A stretch of 64,000 nucleotides of DNA from Thermomonas sp. (GCF_020850895.1 NZ_JADZDS010000051.1:16472-80471), one strand, 5' to 3'; shown: positions 8,138 through 17,872, numbered from the stretch's first letter. The notes: generated by a model not told the origin, from the sequence alone. Translations and numbers: made by a program.

Positions 8138-9553
8138 TCAGGACACCACCCGGTAGCACGGCCGGTATTCGCCGGAAATCTTCATCCGGCGCTGCTCGAC
8201 GAAGGCGCGCAGCAGGGCGTCGAGGGCGTGCATGATGTCGGGATCGCCGTTGATCTCGAACGGGCCGCGGACCTCGATCTGCCGCATCGCCGGTTCCTTG
8301 ACGTTGCCGGCAACGATGCCGGAGAAGGCGCGGCGCAGGTCGGCCGCCAATTCATGCGGTTTGCGTCCGTGGTGCAGGTCGAGGGCGGCCATGCGCTCGT
8401 GGGTCGGGTTGAACGGCTGCTGGAACTCGAGCGGCACGTGCAACGCCCAGTTGAAGAAGAATGAATCCTCCTGCGCAATGCGCTGTTCGCGCACGTGCTG
8501 GACGCCGGCGAACATGCGACTGGCGACCTTCACCGGGTTGGAGACAATGATTTCATAGCGGCTGGCGGCGACATCGCCCAAGGTCAGGCGGATGAAGCGG
8601 TCGATCTGTTCGAAATAGGGTGCCGCCGCGGTCGGTCCAGTGAGGACCAGCGGAAAGCGCAGGTGGGCGTTTTCCTCGCGCAGCAGGATGCCCAGCAAGT
8701 AGAGGATTTCCTCGGCGGTGCCGACGCCGCCCGGAAAGACGATGATGCCGTGGCCCATGCGCACGAAGCCCTCGAGGCGTTTCTCGATGTCCGGCATGAT
8801 CACCAGGTGGTTGACGATCGGGTTCGGCGATTCGGCCGCGATGATCCCCGGCTCGGTCAGGCCGATGTAGCGGGTGCGACGGCGACGCTGCTTGGCATGG
8901 GCAATGGTCGCGCCCTTCATCGGCCCCTTCATCGCGCCCGGCCCGCAGCCGGTGCAGATGTCCAGCCCGCGCAGGCCCAGCTCGTAGCCGACCTGCTTGG
9001 TGTACTTGTACTCGTCCTGCCCGATCGAATGGCCGCCCCAGCACACCACCAGGTTCGGATCGGTCGGATACAGGACGCGGGCGTTGCGCAACAGCCGGAA
9101 CACGGCGTCGGTGATTCCGGGGGACGTGTCCAGGTCGGGGTCGCCATTGAGGTCGATCGCGGTGAACGCAAGGTCGCGCACGACCGCGAACAGCAGTTCG
9201 GCCACGCCGCGGATGATCCTGCCTTCGACGAAGGCCATCGCCGGCGCGTTGTGCAGTTCGATCCGCAAGCCGCGGTCCTGCTGCTTCACTTGGATATCGA
9301 ACTCCGGGTAAAGCTCCTGCGCCGCACGCGGGTCATCGGAGGCGCTGCCCGAAGTCAGCACGGCCAGCGCACAACGGCGCAGCAGCTCATGCAGGCCGCC
9401 ACTGGAGGCATCGCGCAGGCGTGCGACTTCCTCGCGCGAGAGCACGTCGAGCGCGCCCTTGGGGTAGATGTGGGTGGAAACGCTGGGAAGCAGGCTGCCG
9501 GTGCCTTCGCCAGAGAGCATGTATCCGTCTTGCAGGTCGTCTGTCGTATTCAT
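8138..9553 (-). CDS. ppnN: PpnN, pyrimidine/purine nucleotide 5'-monophosphate nucleosidase (LOG family)
   Basis: 471 residues, close to E. coli PpnN/YgdH. The protein hydrolyses the N-glycosidic bond of nucleoside monophosphates, giving base and ribose 5-phosphate; the E. coli enzyme is stimulated by (p)ppGpp. The LOG-family motif F-P-G-G-V-G-T-A-E-E sits near the middle, preceded by C-T-G-C-G-P-G-A-M-K-G-P-M-K-G, the substrate-loop region. Flanking N- and C-terminal domains typical of the long PpnN form are both present. Monocistronic, with RBS AAGGTAAAG upstream of ATG. Confidence 0.95.
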   Translation of the reverse strand: MNTTDDLQDGYMLSGEGTGSLLPSVSTHIYPKGALDVLSREEVARLRDASSGGLHELLRRCALAVLTSGSASDDPRAAQELYPEFDIQVKQQDRGLRIELHNAPAMAFVEGRIIRGVAELLFAVVRDLAFTAIDLNGDPDLDTSPGITDAVFRLLRNARVLYPTDPNLVVCWGGHSIGQDEYKYTKQVGYELGLRGLDICTGCGPGAMKGPMKGATIAHAKQRRRRTRYIGLTEPGIIAAESPNPIVNHLVIMPDIEKRLEGFVRMGHGIIVFPGGVGTAEEILYLLGILLREENAHLRFPLVLTGPTAAAPYFEQIDRFIRLTLGDVAASRYEIIVSNPVKVASRMFAGVQHVREQRIAQEDSFFFNWALHVPLEFQQPFNPTHERMAALDLHHGRKPHELAADLRRAFSGIVAGNVKEPAMRQIEVRGPFEINGDPDIMHALDALLRAFVEQRRMKISGEYRPCYRVVS

Positions 9554-9589
9554 GCGTCCACTTTACCTTAGGGATTCGCCGAACATGTT

Positions 9590-9653
9590 CATCCCGGAAT
9601 TGTCAGCACACGCTCACCCAGGGTCGGCAGACAAGGCCGACCAAGCGTTGCCT
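9590..9653 (-). repeat. dispersed multi-hairpin repeat, copy D (short, diverged)
   Basis: On the minus strand it reads AGGCAACGCT, a GTCGGC/GCCGAC hairpin, then GCGTGTGCTGACA, the same order as in copies A and B, but the middle modules are shorter and the tail differs. Confidence 0.55.
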
Positions 9654-9808
9654 CGGGCGTTGAGCCCCCGAACAATCCAGCCGTTCCAAGCAGCCAAGGA
9701 TGGCTGGCTTGCACCTGCTCGATGGAGATGTTCACCTCCCCGGGTGATGCGGACCAACCGCTTGCGTACTTGATCGGTCTTGCCATAGAGCGGCCGGATC
9801 GCGCAACG

Positions 9809-9838
9809 AAAAACGCCCGGGACACCCGGGCGTTTTTC
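9809..9838 (-). terminator. terminator downstream of the TonB-dependent receptor gene
   Basis: GAAAAACGCCCGGG / CCCGGGCGTTTTTC with a 3-nt loop, 22 nt after the receptor stop codon on the minus strand. The stem is A/T-tailed on both sides and could work in either direction. Confidence 0.9.
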
Positions 9839-9859
9839 GCGAACCACGATGCCTGTCGA

Positions 9860-12800
9860 TCAGAACGTGTAACGCAGGGTCAGGCGCATCGCCCAGCGCT
9901 GCGACGGGTTATTCGATTCGTTGACGTCGAGGTCATCCGGCATGTACACGCCACCCTTGTTGTACAGGCTGTTGGAGATGTCGAAGATGTACTTGCCGAT
10001 GTCGGCGGCCGTGCAGGTTGCGTTGACCACGGTGCAGACGCCCGCATAGTTCGCAAACTGGCGCACCAGCGGGAAGTCGGCGCGATACTCGACGCCCCAG
10101 TTGTGGTTGAGCATGTTCAGGAAATTGAAGATGTCGAGGCGGATTTCGCCCTTGTGCCCGGCCATGAAACCCGGGATTTCCTGCGAGAAGCTCAGGTCCA
10201 GCTGGTTGACCCACGGTGCGCGCGCCGCGTTGCGGCGGAAGACCTCACCGCGGGCACCATCCAGTTCGGTGTTGCTGTTGACGTAACTCCAGAAGGAGTT
10301 GGCCATCGCCGCCGAGGTCGCGTTGGCCCAGACGACATTGTCCGGCCCGGCCGGCACGTAGGCCAGCCCGCGTGAGCCCAGGCCGATGCCCAGCACGTCG
10401 TTGCCGAACACCCAACTGTATGGCGCACCGTCGTGGCCATCATAGATGGCCGAGACCCGGGTGGCGTATTCCCCGAAGAAGTTGTGCTGCCAACTCACCC
10501 GACCCAGCACGCGGTTCGGGATCGAGTAATTCGAGATCCCGACCTCCTCGTCACCTGGATTGACGAACGCTCGATTCTGGTAGCTGCTGTAGGCGACACT
10601 GGACGTGCCGGGATTGACGTCGGTGCCGTGGCTCCACGTATAGGCAAGCATGGCGCTCCAGGTGCCGTTGAACGGCTTCTTCAGCGACAGCGTGATGTTG
10701 TCGGAATAGCCGCGGCCGGTATTGCTCAGCAGGATGGTGTTGCCGAACGACGGGTTGCGGTTCCAGAACGTGGTGTTGCTGCTGCCCGGCGCCAAGTACG
10801 GGAACTTCGCGTAGCTGTAGCGCCCATCGGGCAGGATCCCGGTCGGCGCACCGAGGTTGATGTCGGTGTAGCGGATGCCGTTGACGACATCCAGATGCTG
10901 GTACTCGGCCGTTGCGACCATGTCCCACCACGGCAGCTCACGATCCACGCCGAGGGTGTACTTGGCGACCGTCGGCAACCTGAAGTCGGGATCGACGACG
11001 TTGACCGTCATCGACGACGTTCCCAGTCCCGGCGGGGTCAGCACACCACCCGGGATGTTCTGGTTGTAGGGATCCGCGCTGAACAACGGGTCGGTCGGCA
11101 AGCGGTAGCGGTTGATGTTCCAGGTCGCCACCGCGACGCCGTTGTTGGAATACGGGTTGGCCACCCACACCGCCGGGGTATTGGACAGGAACAGGCCGGC
11201 GCCGCCACGGATCTGGGTGGGGCGCTGGGTGTCGAGGCGGTAGTTGAACGACAACCGCGGCTGCAGCACGCCGTTGCCGTCGATGGTGGTTGCATTGGTG
11301 TAGCCGAAACCGCCGGTCGCGGCGTTCGGGTTGGCCGCGTTGGCACGCAGTCCACACGGCCCGAGGTTGCCCAAGGTGCCCGGTGCGGCGGCGAAACAGG
11401 GGTTGTAGGTCGGCGGCGGATTCACGCGCGGCAAGTCGTAGCGCAGGCCGTACTGCACCGACAGGCGATCATTGACCTGCCAGACGTCCTGGACGAAGAA
11501 CCCGTACTGCTTCATCCGGAAGCGGGCGGCGACGTTATCGAGGGTGTAGCCTGGCGCCGGCAGCGCGAGCTGGTACTGGCGCCACCTGCCGGCGAGGAAG
11601 TCGGCGATGGAGTTGAAGGTGTACTGGCCGTTGTAGCGTTGCAGGAACATGTTGTAGTAATCGTCGGACTGATAGTCCATGCCGGCCTTGAGCACGTGAT
11701 CGCCCAGGTACCAGGTACCGGCGAAATAGGCGTTCCAGGTCTTCACGCCAATCACGTTGGCCTGGCTGGAATACTCGGTGCCCAAGCGGACCATGGTGCC
11801 GCTGTCGGTGCCGTTGAGGCGCACCGAGATCTCCGGCTGGTAACCGCCGACCAGCGGACCGCGGGTCTGGTCGAACTGGTTGTAGCCGATCGAGAGCTCG
11901 GTGGAGAAATTCTCGGTCCAGTCGTCGTAGAAGCTCAGGGCATAGCTGGTGGTTTTCTTGTCGAACGCATACCAGTTGCTGGACAGGGTCAGCAGGCTGG
12001 CGCTGCTGTTGGTGATGATCGGCTCGACTTCGGTGGTCCGGCTCCAGCGGAAGCTGGCGCGGTGGTAGTCGTTGATGTTCCAGTCCAGCTTGACCAGCGC
12101 GCGCTTGGAGGTCATGTCGGTGCTGGCCGAATGGTTGTCGCCGGGATCCAGGCCCCAGCCTTGCGCAACGCTGATGATCTGGTCCAACTGCGCTTGGGTC
12201 AGGCCATTCACCCGCGAAGCGGCATTGGAATCCGAAGGGCCCCACAGCGAGCCCGGCGAGGTCTTGTTGCCTTCTTCATAGGAGAGGAAGAAGAACAGGC
12301 GATCACGGACGATCGGGCCACCGACGGTGATCCCCCATGTGGTGTCCCTGCCATAGCCCCGCCAATCAGCCAGCGCGCTGCGATTGTTGCCGCCCTTGCC
12401 GATCATGCCGTCGGCATTCTGGTACACGTAATACAGCGAACCGTGGAAATCGTTGGTGCCGGACTTGGTGACGGCATTCACCCAGGCACCCACGCCTCGG
12501 CGGACGGTGACATCGTAGTTGGCCGTGGAGATGTTGTAGCTCTGGATGGCGTCCTGCGAAATCGGCGTGCCCTTGGTCGGCAAGCCGTTGTCGTTCAGGC
12601 CGAAGGGATCGCCGGCCTGGATGGTGTCCACGGTGATGCTGTTGTAGCGGAAGTTCTGGCCCAGCGCCGAGAAAGCGCCGCGGTCGCGGTCGGTGACGAC
12701 GACGTTCGGATCGGTGCGCACCACATCCTGGATGGAACGGTCGGGGGAAGGATTGCGGTCCATCTCGGCACGCGACAGGTTGGTGCCTTGGCCGCGGTTG

Positions 12801-13216
12801 TCTGAGGCAAAGGTCGCCGAATTGGGCGTTCCCCTGACCACCACCGAACCCAGCGTGGTTGCGCCATCGGAATGGAGTTGGGCGTCGACGGTGGCGACCT
12901 GATCAAGGCCGAGGAACACGTTTTCCTCGGTGTCGGTGCCCTCGCCCGCCTTGGTGATGGTCACCGTGTACGGACCTCCCACGCGCAGGCCGCGGGCGTT
13001 GTAGCGGCCACTGGCATCGGTGGTGGCTCGGCTGACCGTGCCCGACTCGACGTGGGTGATGGTGACTTCGGCGCCGGCCACCGGCTGGCCATTGGCCCCG
13101 GTCACCAGGCCGCCCACGCCGGACGAAGTGCTCTGTGCAAACACGGGGGCCGCGGCAAGCGCGATGATCAGACCCAGTGACAGCTTCGACAGCCGGACGC
13201 GGTGCAGGTGGTTCAT
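9860..13216 (-). CDS. Oar-like TonB-dependent outer-membrane receptor with N-terminal carboxypeptidase-regulatory domain
   Basis: 1,118 residues. Signal peptide (about 1-27, ending VFAQS), then a CarboxypepD_reg beta-sandwich (about 30-115: G-V-G-G-L-V-T-G-A-N-G-Q-P-V-A-G-A-E-V-T-I), a plug domain with R-S-I-Q-D-V-V-R-T-D-P-N, and a large beta-barrel that ends in aromatic T-L-R-Y-T-F, the expected C-terminal signature for BAM. This architecture is that of the Myxococcus Oar family, abundant in Xanthomonadaceae. Substrate is unknown. Single gene with its own terminator; 228 bp upstream are free for a promoter. Confidence 0.93.
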   Translation of the reverse strand: MNHLHRVRLSKLSLGLIIALAAAPVFAQSTSSGVGGLVTGANGQPVAGAEVTITHVESGTVSRATTDASGRYNARGLRVGGPYTVTITKAGEGTDTEENVFLGLDQVATVDAQLHSDGATTLGSVVVRGTPNSATFASDNRGQGTNLSRAEMDRNPSPDRSIQDVVRTDPNVVVTDRDRGAFSALGQNFRYNSITVDTIQAGDPFGLNDNGLPTKGTPISQDAIQSYNISTANYDVTVRRGVGAWVNAVTKSGTNDFHGSLYYVYQNADGMIGKGGNNRSALADWRGYGRDTTWGITVGGPIVRDRLFFFLSYEEGNKTSPGSLWGPSDSNAASRVNGLTQAQLDQIISVAQGWGLDPGDNHSASTDMTSKRALVKLDWNINDYHRASFRWSRTTEVEPIITNSSASLLTLSSNWYAFDKKTTSYALSFYDDWTENFSTELSIGYNQFDQTRGPLVGGYQPEISVRLNGTDSGTMVRLGTEYSSQANVIGVKTWNAYFAGTWYLGDHVLKAGMDYQSDDYYNMFLQRYNGQYTFNSIADFLAGRWRQYQLALPAPGYTLDNVAARFRMKQYGFFVQDVWQVNDRLSVQYGLRYDLPRVNPPPTYNPCFAAAPGTLGNLGPCGLRANAANPNAATGGFGYTNATTIDGNGVLQPRLSFNYRLDTQRPTQIRGGAGLFLSNTPAVWVANPYSNNGVAVATWNINRYRLPTDPLFSADPYNQNIPGGVLTPPGLGTSSMTVNVVDPDFRLPTVAKYTLGVDRELPWWDMVATAEYQHLDVVNGIRYTDINLGAPTGILPDGRYSYAKFPYLAPGSSNTTFWNRNPSFGNTILLSNTGRGYSDNITLSLKKPFNGTWSAMLAYTWSHGTDVNPGTSSVAYSSYQNRAFVNPGDEEVGISNYSIPNRVLGRVSWQHNFFGEYATRVSAIYDGHDGAPYSWVFGNDVLGIGLGSRGLAYVPAGPDNVVWANATSAAMANSFWSYVNSNTELDGARGEVFRRNAARAPWVNQLDLSFSQEIPGFMAGHKGEIRLDIFNFLNMLNHNWGVEYRADFPLVRQFANYAGVCTVVNATCTAADIGKYIFDISNSLYNKGGVYMPDDLDVNESNNPSQRWAMRLTLRYTF

Positions 13217-13444
13217 GGCATGGCCTCAGGAATTGGAGTGGAATAAGGAAAGCCCACCGTGCGCCACTGCCGGGAGTCGCCCGACTGGCGTCGCAGGAGG
13301 AATTGAGCAAAGCCCCTACGCCGTACGCAACGGTACGCCGTTACGGAAGTTTAACACAACCGGCCGGCGGGCCAGCACCGCCCATCGCCTTTCACGCGGA
13401 TTTTGCCGACTCCGTCACACCGGTTCGGGACAGGCGAGGCGGGC

Positions 13445-14038
13445 TCAGCCGGCGCCGTGCAGGTAACGGGCGACGCCGTCGAGGAACATCTGCACCGAGA
13501 TGGCGACGATCACCATGCCCATCAGGCGCTCGACCGCGGTCAGGACCCGGGCACCGAGCAGCCGCTGCAGCCAGGGGGAGCACAGCAGGATGACGGCCGT
13601 GGCAATCCAGGCCAGGATCAAGGCCAGCATCCATTCCCACATCCGCTCGGGCTGTTGTGTGCCCAGCAGCATCACCGCGGCCATGCCGGACGGGCCGGCG
13701 ATCATCGGGATGGCCACCGGCACGATGAACGGTTCACCGCCGGGCACCTCACCCATCACGCCTTCGGCGGTCGGGAAAATCATCCGCAGGCCAATCAGGA
13801 ACAGCACGATGCCACCGGCGATCGAGACCGACTCCTGCCGAAGGTGCATCAGGTGCAGGATGTATTGCCCGCCCCAGAGGAACAGCAGCAGCACCACCAA
13901 TGCGATCACCAGTTCGCGTGCGAGGATGCGGCGCTGGCGCGCGGCGGAGATCCCCTTGAACAGGCCGAGGATGACCGGGATGTTGCCGAGTGGATCGAGG
14001 ATGAAGAACAGCAGCAGGGCGGCGGCGGTGATGGTCAT
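13445..14038 (-). CDS. MarC family (UPF0056) integral membrane protein
   Basis: 197 residues from ATG 14036-14038, with five to six hydrophobic segments and the family-type L-D-P-L-G-N-I-P start and G-P-S-G-M-A loop. The frame is open further upstream (to 14440), but that part overlaps the SDR gene and does not encode membrane sequence. MarC-like proteins have no established transport substrate; the old link to multiple antibiotic resistance in E. coli was not supported. It lies 52 bp downstream of the SDR gene on the same strand and may belong to the grxD operon. Confidence 0.85.
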   Translation of the reverse strand: MTITAAALLLFFILDPLGNIPVILGLFKGISAARQRRILARELVIALVVLLLFLWGGQYILHLMHLRQESVSIAGGIVLFLIGLRMIFPTAEGVMGEVPGGEPFIVPVAIPMIAGPSGMAAVMLLGTQQPERMWEWMLALILAWIATAVILLCSPWLQRLLGARVLTAVERLMGMVIVAISVQMFLDGVARYLHGAG

Positions 14039-14090
14039 TGCATGTCCCTCGCCATCGCGATCTGGCCCCGCGGCCGGGAATCTCCGGACC

Positions 14091-14855
14091 TCATGCGTCC
14101 ACCGCGGCAGCGGGCACGGGTTCGCGATCCATGATCCGGCCACGCCACGGGGCGCCCGCCGCTGACAGCAAGTCCACGCAGGCCTGCGCATAATCGAACG
14201 CAGGGCGTGCCTCCGGGTCGGCATTGAGCTGGTAGGCCTTGGCACGCAAGCCGGTGCGCATCGGGCCGGGGCGCAGGCCGCTGATGCGCGTGCCCTGGGC
14301 CCCCAGCTCGGCCTGCAGCATCGGCACCAGTGCCGCTTGGGCCTGCTGGGCCAGTCCGTAGCCACCCCAGTAGGCACCGGCCGCGCCGGGCTTGCCGCGA
14401 CGCTCGGGGGTATCCAGCACGAACACCGCGGCACCGGCATCGGACTTGGACAACAGCGGCAGGCAGGCCTGGGTCAGCCACCAGCGCGCGGTCAGGTCGA
14501 CATGGATGGCGCGCGCAAAATCGGCTGGATCGGTGTGCGCCAACGGAGTCAGCGCACGGAATTCGGCGGCACAGTGCAGCAGGCCATCGAGACGCCCGAA
14601 TTCACCCTCGATCGCCTGCGCCAGTTGGTCGTAGTCGTCGGGTGTGGCGCCTTCCAAGTCCAGCGGATACAGCATCGGATCCGGACCAACCGCCTTGACC
14701 GCCTCGTAGACTCGATTGAGCGCGCGCACCTTGCGCCCGAGCAGGAGCACGCTGGCGCCGGCCTCGGCGCAGGCCACTGCAGCTTCCGCGCCCAACCCGC
14801 CCGCCGCGCCCGCGACCAGGATCACCCGATCCTGCAATGCGCCGGTATTGCTCAC
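14091..14855 (-). CDS. SDR family protein (YciK-like) with altered active site
   Basis: 254 residues. Rossmann-type N-terminus with A-G-A-A-G-G-L-G (TGxxxGxG equivalent) and the L-H-C-A-A-E segment (NNAG-like). The catalytic region reads D-T-P-E-R-R-G then W-G-G-Y-G-L-A-Q: the conserved Tyr is present, but the Lys four residues later is Gln and the usual Ser is not evident. The protein may therefore bind nucleotide without being a normal dehydrogenase. Overlaps grxD by 4 bp. Confidence 0.85.
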   Translation of the reverse strand: MSNTGALQDRVILVAGAAGGLGAEAAVACAEAGASVLLLGRKVRALNRVYEAVKAVGPDPMLYPLDLEGATPDDYDQLAQAIEGEFGRLDGLLHCAAEFRALTPLAHTDPADFARAIHVDLTARWWLTQACLPLLSKSDAGAAVFVLDTPERRGKPGAAGAYWGGYGLAQQAQAALVPMLQAELGAQGTRISGLRPGPMRTGLRAKAYQLNADPEARPAFDYAQACVDLLSAAGAPWRGRIMDREPVPAAAVDA

Positions 14856-15184
14856 GGCCTGCGCGCATCCGCCAGCAGGCGCGCCAGATCGCCGGACTCG
14901 GCCAGTTCCACGAGGATGTCGCAGCCGCCGATCAACTCACCCTGCACGAACAGCTGAGGAAAGGTGGGCCAATCGGAGAATCGCGGCAGGTTGGCGCGGA
15001 TTTCCGGATCTTCAAGCACGTTGACGGTGTACAGCGGATCGGCGCCGGCATCACGCAGGGCCTGCACGGCCCTGCTGGAGAACCCGCACATCGGGAACTC
15101 CGGCGTGCCCTTCATGAACAACACGATGGTGTGGCTGTCGATTTCGGCGCGGATGCGCTCTTCCACGGTCGGCACCGGTGACAC
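14852..15184 (-). CDS. grxD: monothiol glutaredoxin Grx4 family
   Basis: 110 residues with the hallmark C-G-F-S active site and upstream F-M-K-G-T-P, then W-P-T-F-P-Q-L-F (cis-Pro loop) and G-G-C-D-I (GSH binding). Such proteins carry glutathione-bound [2Fe-2S] clusters in iron-sulfur trafficking rather than acting as strong reductants. Divergent from sodB, sharing a 126-bp upstream region. Confidence 0.96.
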   Translation of the reverse strand: MSPVPTVEERIRAEIDSHTIVLFMKGTPEFPMCGFSSRAVQALRDAGADPLYTVNVLEDPEIRANLPRFSDWPTFPQLFVQGELIGGCDILVELAESGDLARLLADARRP

Positions 15185-15310
15185 TCCTGCTGGGTTGCGG
15201 CTGGTCGCTTCACGAAGCGACGACGCGAGGGTTCGCTACAATCGCCCATTGTAATGCGTCAGGCGGCCGCGGCCGTACTGCCCTTCTGTTCCGTCTCGGA
15301 GATCCGACCC

Positions 15311-15889
15311 ATGGCCATCGAACTGCCCGCCCTGCCGTATGCCAACAACGCACTGGAACCGCACATCTCGGCGGAAACCATCGACTACCACTACGGCAAG
15401 CACCACCAGGGCTATGTCACCAACCTCAACAAGATGATCGAGGGGACCGAGTTCGCCAACCTGGACTTGGTCGCGATCGTCCGCAAGTCGCAAGGCGGGA
15501 TGTTCAACAACGCTGCCCAGGTGTGGAACCACAGCTTCTACTGGAACTGCCTGTCGCCCACCGGTGGCGGCGAACCGGCCGGCACGCTGCGTGATGCGAT
15601 CGACGCCGCGTTCGGCAGCTTCGCCAAATTCAAGGAGGAGTTCACCAAGACCGCGGTGGGCACCTTCGGCTCTGGCTGGGCGTGGTTGGTGCAGCGCCCG
15701 GACGGCGCGCTGGCACTGGTGAGCACACCCAACGCCGCGACCCCGCTCACCGGCGAGGACACCCCGCTGTTGACCTGCGACGTGTGGGAGCACGCCTACT
15801 ACATCGATTACCGCAACGCCCGCCCGAAGTACCTCGAGGCGTTCTGGAACCTGGTGAACTGGGAGTTCGCGGCGGCGCAGATGAAATAA
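15311..15889 (+). CDS. sodB: iron superoxide dismutase
   Basis: 192 residues. Metal ligands are visible in H-Y-G-K-H-H, W-N-H-S-F-Y-W and D-V-W-E-H-A-Y-Y. The pattern [16 protein letters not shown] resembles the Fe-type; Fe versus Mn use cannot be proven from sequence. ATG at 15311 gives the normal N-terminus (M-A-I-E-L-P); upstream in-frame codons add nothing homologous. Divergent from grxD. The stop codon is the exact edge of a MITE-like insertion (15890-16018). Confidence 0.97.
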   Translation: MAIELPALPYANNALEPHISAETIDYHYGKHHQGYVTNLNKMIEGTEFANLDLVAIVRKSQGGMFNNAAQVWNHSFYWNCLSPTGGGEPAGTLRDAIDAAFGSFAKFKEEFTKTAVGTFGSGWAWLVQRPDGALALVSTPNAATPLTGEDTPLLTCDVWEHAYYIDYRNARPKYLEAFWNLVNWEFAAAQMK

Positions 15890-16018
15890 GGGAATCTCGA
15901 ATTACCTCGGATATCTGGCTCGAGGCTCCAGTGAGCATCTTCAAGTCATTGAATTCAAAGGCAATGGATTCCCGCTTTCGCGGGAATGACGAGCAAAAAC
16001 CAGTTATTCGAGGTTCCC
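15890..16018. mobile_element. MITE-like element at the sodB stop codon
   Basis: Ends are GGGAATCTCGAATTAC (15890-15905) and GTTATTCGAGGTTCCC (16003-16018), inverted repeats matching at 14 of 16 positions. ATAA directly flanks both sides (15886-15889 and 16019-16022), which looks like a 4-bp target duplication; the left copy contains the sodB TAA. The 129-bp element has no coding capacity and holds an internal palindrome. Confidence 0.7.
15968..15987. repeat. short palindromic repeat ATTCCCGC-TTTC-GCGGGAAT
   Basis: Perfect 8-bp inverted repeat with 4-nt loop inside the MITE-like element. The form ATTCCC-N8-GGGAAT resembles the dRS3-type repeats known from Neisseria; a relationship is not shown. 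Confidence 0.6.
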
Positions 16019-16048
16019 ATAAGTCACAGCTGCGATCGTGCTTGGGCA

Positions 16049-16072
16049 AACGGCCGGGGCAACCCGGCCGTT
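16049..16072 (-). terminator. hairpin between sodB and purK, probable terminator
   Basis: Stem AACGGCCGGG / CCCGGCCGTT with 4-nt loop, 25 nt after the purK stop. T tracts are short, so efficiency is uncertain; it could serve either convergent gene. Confidence 0.6.
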
Positions 16073-16096
16073 GTCCTTGGAGCGTTCCTCCGCGGA

Positions 16097-17236
16097 TCAG
16101 GCGAGGCTGGCAATCACCGGCGCCACCTGCGCCTGCCGGCCCAGCGCCACACCGACGCGCTGCAGGGCGGCCACCAGCGCTTCGTGGCTGTTGACGCGCA
16201 CACTGGCATGCCCAACCTTGCGGCCCGGCCGCGGCGACTTGCCGTAGTCGTGCCAGTGGCCTCCGGCCTCGCGCATGAGCGGCACCGGATCCGGCAGTTC
16301 ACCCAGCCAGTTGAGCATGCAGGAAACTCCCAGTGCGCCGGTGTCACCCAGCGGCATGCCGAGCACGGCGCGCAGGTGGTTCTCGAACTGGCTGGTCTGG
16401 CTGCCTTCGATGGTCCAGTGCCCTGAGTTGTGCACGCGCGGAGCCATTTCGTTGGCCAACAGTTCACCATCACGGCAAAACAGCTCCAGCGCCAGCACGC
16501 CGACGTAATCGAGTGCCTCGGCAAGGCGCCGCGCATGATCCAGCGCAACCGCGTGCAGCGCCGCGTCGACCGGCGCAGGCGCAAGGCTCGCCGACAGCAC
16601 GCCCTCGTCATGCCAATTGCGTGCCAGCGGCCAGGCGTGGAACGCGCCGTCACGACCACGCACGGCGATCACCGACAGTTCGCACTGGAAAGCGACGTGG
16701 CCCTCGAGGATCAATCCGGTGGTTGCCGCCTGCGGCCCCAGCGCCGCCCACGCCGCACCGATATCCTCCGTCGCGCGGATGCGGAACTGGCCCTTGCCGT
16801 CGTAGCCGAGGCGCCGCGTCTTGAGGATGCAGGGGATGCCGATTTTCATCACCGCGTCCTGCAGCGCGGCCTCCGAATCGACATCCGCAAACGGTGCGAC
16901 CGGAATGCCGAGGTCGCGGAACAGGTTCTTTTCGGAGAGTCGGTCCTGCGCCACCGCCAGCGCCTGCGGCGGCGGGAACACCGGCACCCGGGCAGCCAGC
17001 CAGTCGGCGGCCTGTGCGGGCACGTTCTCGAAATCGAAGGTCGCCACATCCACGCCATCGATGAAACGGGCCAGCGTGCCTTCGTCGGCGTACTCGCCCA
17101 CGGTCAGTGGTGCCACCTGGCCGGCGCAGGCGTCGGCGGCAGGATCAAGCACTTTGAAGCGCAGCCCGAGCGGGGCACCGGCAAGGACCAGCATGCGGGC
17201 CAGTTGCCCGCCGCCGAGGATGCCAACCGTTTTCAT
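16097..17236 (-). CDS. purK: N5-carboxyaminoimidazole ribonucleotide synthase
   Basis: 379 residues, ATP-grasp enzyme of de novo purine synthesis: AIR + ATP + bicarbonate to N5-CAIR. N-terminus [12 protein letters not shown] is the family signature; further motifs are F-D-F-E-N-V-P and [12 protein letters not shown]. The ATP-grasp end [14 protein letters not shown] is intact. Overlaps purE by 4 bp, the usual purEK operon. Confidence 0.97.
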   Translation of the reverse strand: MKTVGILGGGQLARMLVLAGAPLGLRFKVLDPAADACAGQVAPLTVGEYADEGTLARFIDGVDVATFDFENVPAQAADWLAARVPVFPPPQALAVAQDRLSEKNLFRDLGIPVAPFADVDSEAALQDAVMKIGIPCILKTRRLGYDGKGQFRIRATEDIGAAWAALGPQAATTGLILEGHVAFQCELSVIAVRGRDGAFHAWPLARNWHDEGVLSASLAPAPVDAALHAVALDHARRLAEALDYVGVLALELFCRDGELLANEMAPRVHNSGHWTIEGSQTSQFENHLRAVLGMPLGDTGALGVSCMLNWLGELPDPVPLMREAGGHWHDYGKSPRPGRKVGHASVRVNSHEALVAALQRVGVALGRQAQVAPVIASLA

Positions 17237-17763
17237 GCGCGCGGGTCGTCGTTGTCCACCACATCGCGGGTCTGCCGGTCGCGGAACGCGGCGAGCGCTT
17301 CGGCAATCGCAGGATGGTCGCTGGCCAGCATTGCCGCGGCGAACAGTGCAGCATTGGCGGCCCCGGCCTGGCCAATCGCGAAGGTCGCCACCGGCACCCC
17401 GGCCGGCATCTGCACGATGGAGAGCAACGAGTCCATGCCGTTCAGGGCCTTGCTCTGCACCGGCACCCCCAGCACCGGCACCGCGGTCTTGGCCGCCAGC
17501 ATGCCGGGCAGGTGGGCCGCGCCGCCGGCACCGGCGATGATCGCGCGCAGTCCGCGCGACCCAGCGGAGTCGGCATAGGCGAACAGCACGTCCGGCGTGC
17601 GATGCGCTGACACCACCCGCACCTCGTGCGGCACGCCCAAGCTCGCCAATAGGTGCGCGGCGCGCTCCATCGTTTCCCAGTCGGAGCGCGAACCCATGAC
17701 GATACCGACCAGCGGGACCGGAGAGGTGGGTATCGTTTCAGTCATGGCGGCATCGTTCGTCAA
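17233..17763 (-). CDS. purE: N5-carboxyaminoimidazole ribonucleotide mutase
   Basis: 176 residues; [18 protein letters not shown] and [12 protein letters not shown] are class I PurE motifs (the His acts in carboxyl transfer). It converts N5-CAIR to CAIR, the product used by PurC. A second in-frame ATG at 17743-17745 is also possible as start. First gene of purEK, divergent from the Trm112-like gene with 109 bp between. Confidence 0.96.
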   Translation of the reverse strand: MTNDAAMTETIPTSPVPLVGIVMGSRSDWETMERAAHLLASLGVPHEVRVVSAHRTPDVLFAYADSAGSRGLRAIIAGAGGAAHLPGMLAAKTAVPVLGVPVQSKALNGMDSLLSIVQMPAGVPVATFAIGQAGAANAALFAAAMLASDHPAIAEALAAFRDRQTRDVVDNDDPRA

Positions 17764-17872
17764 ATCGGCATTCTAGCGCTTCGCGGCCAGTCGTTCGCCT
17801 TGCCCGGACCGGCTTGCCACCGGATGCTACCCTTGCAGGTTCTGGAACCCGTTTGCGGTTACCGCGCACTGC

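Larger units (their letters stand above)
9554..9859. other. intergenic region upstream of ppnN
   Basis: 306 bp. Contains repeat copy D (9590-9653), which begins about 36 bp upstream of the ppnN start, and the terminator of the TonB receptor gene (9809-9838). I see no convincing coding sequence in the rest. Confidence 0.6.

Noticed and set aside
10433..12805. 790-residue plus-strand open frame opposite the TonB receptor
   Set aside because: Antisense shadow caused by high GC; no domain, and the minus-strand frame is a complete Oar-like receptor.
15205..15222. GTCGCTT-CACG-AAGCGAC hairpin between grxD and sodB
   Set aside because: Perfect 7-bp stem, but without T tract or known operator similarity; could be chance in GC-rich DNA.
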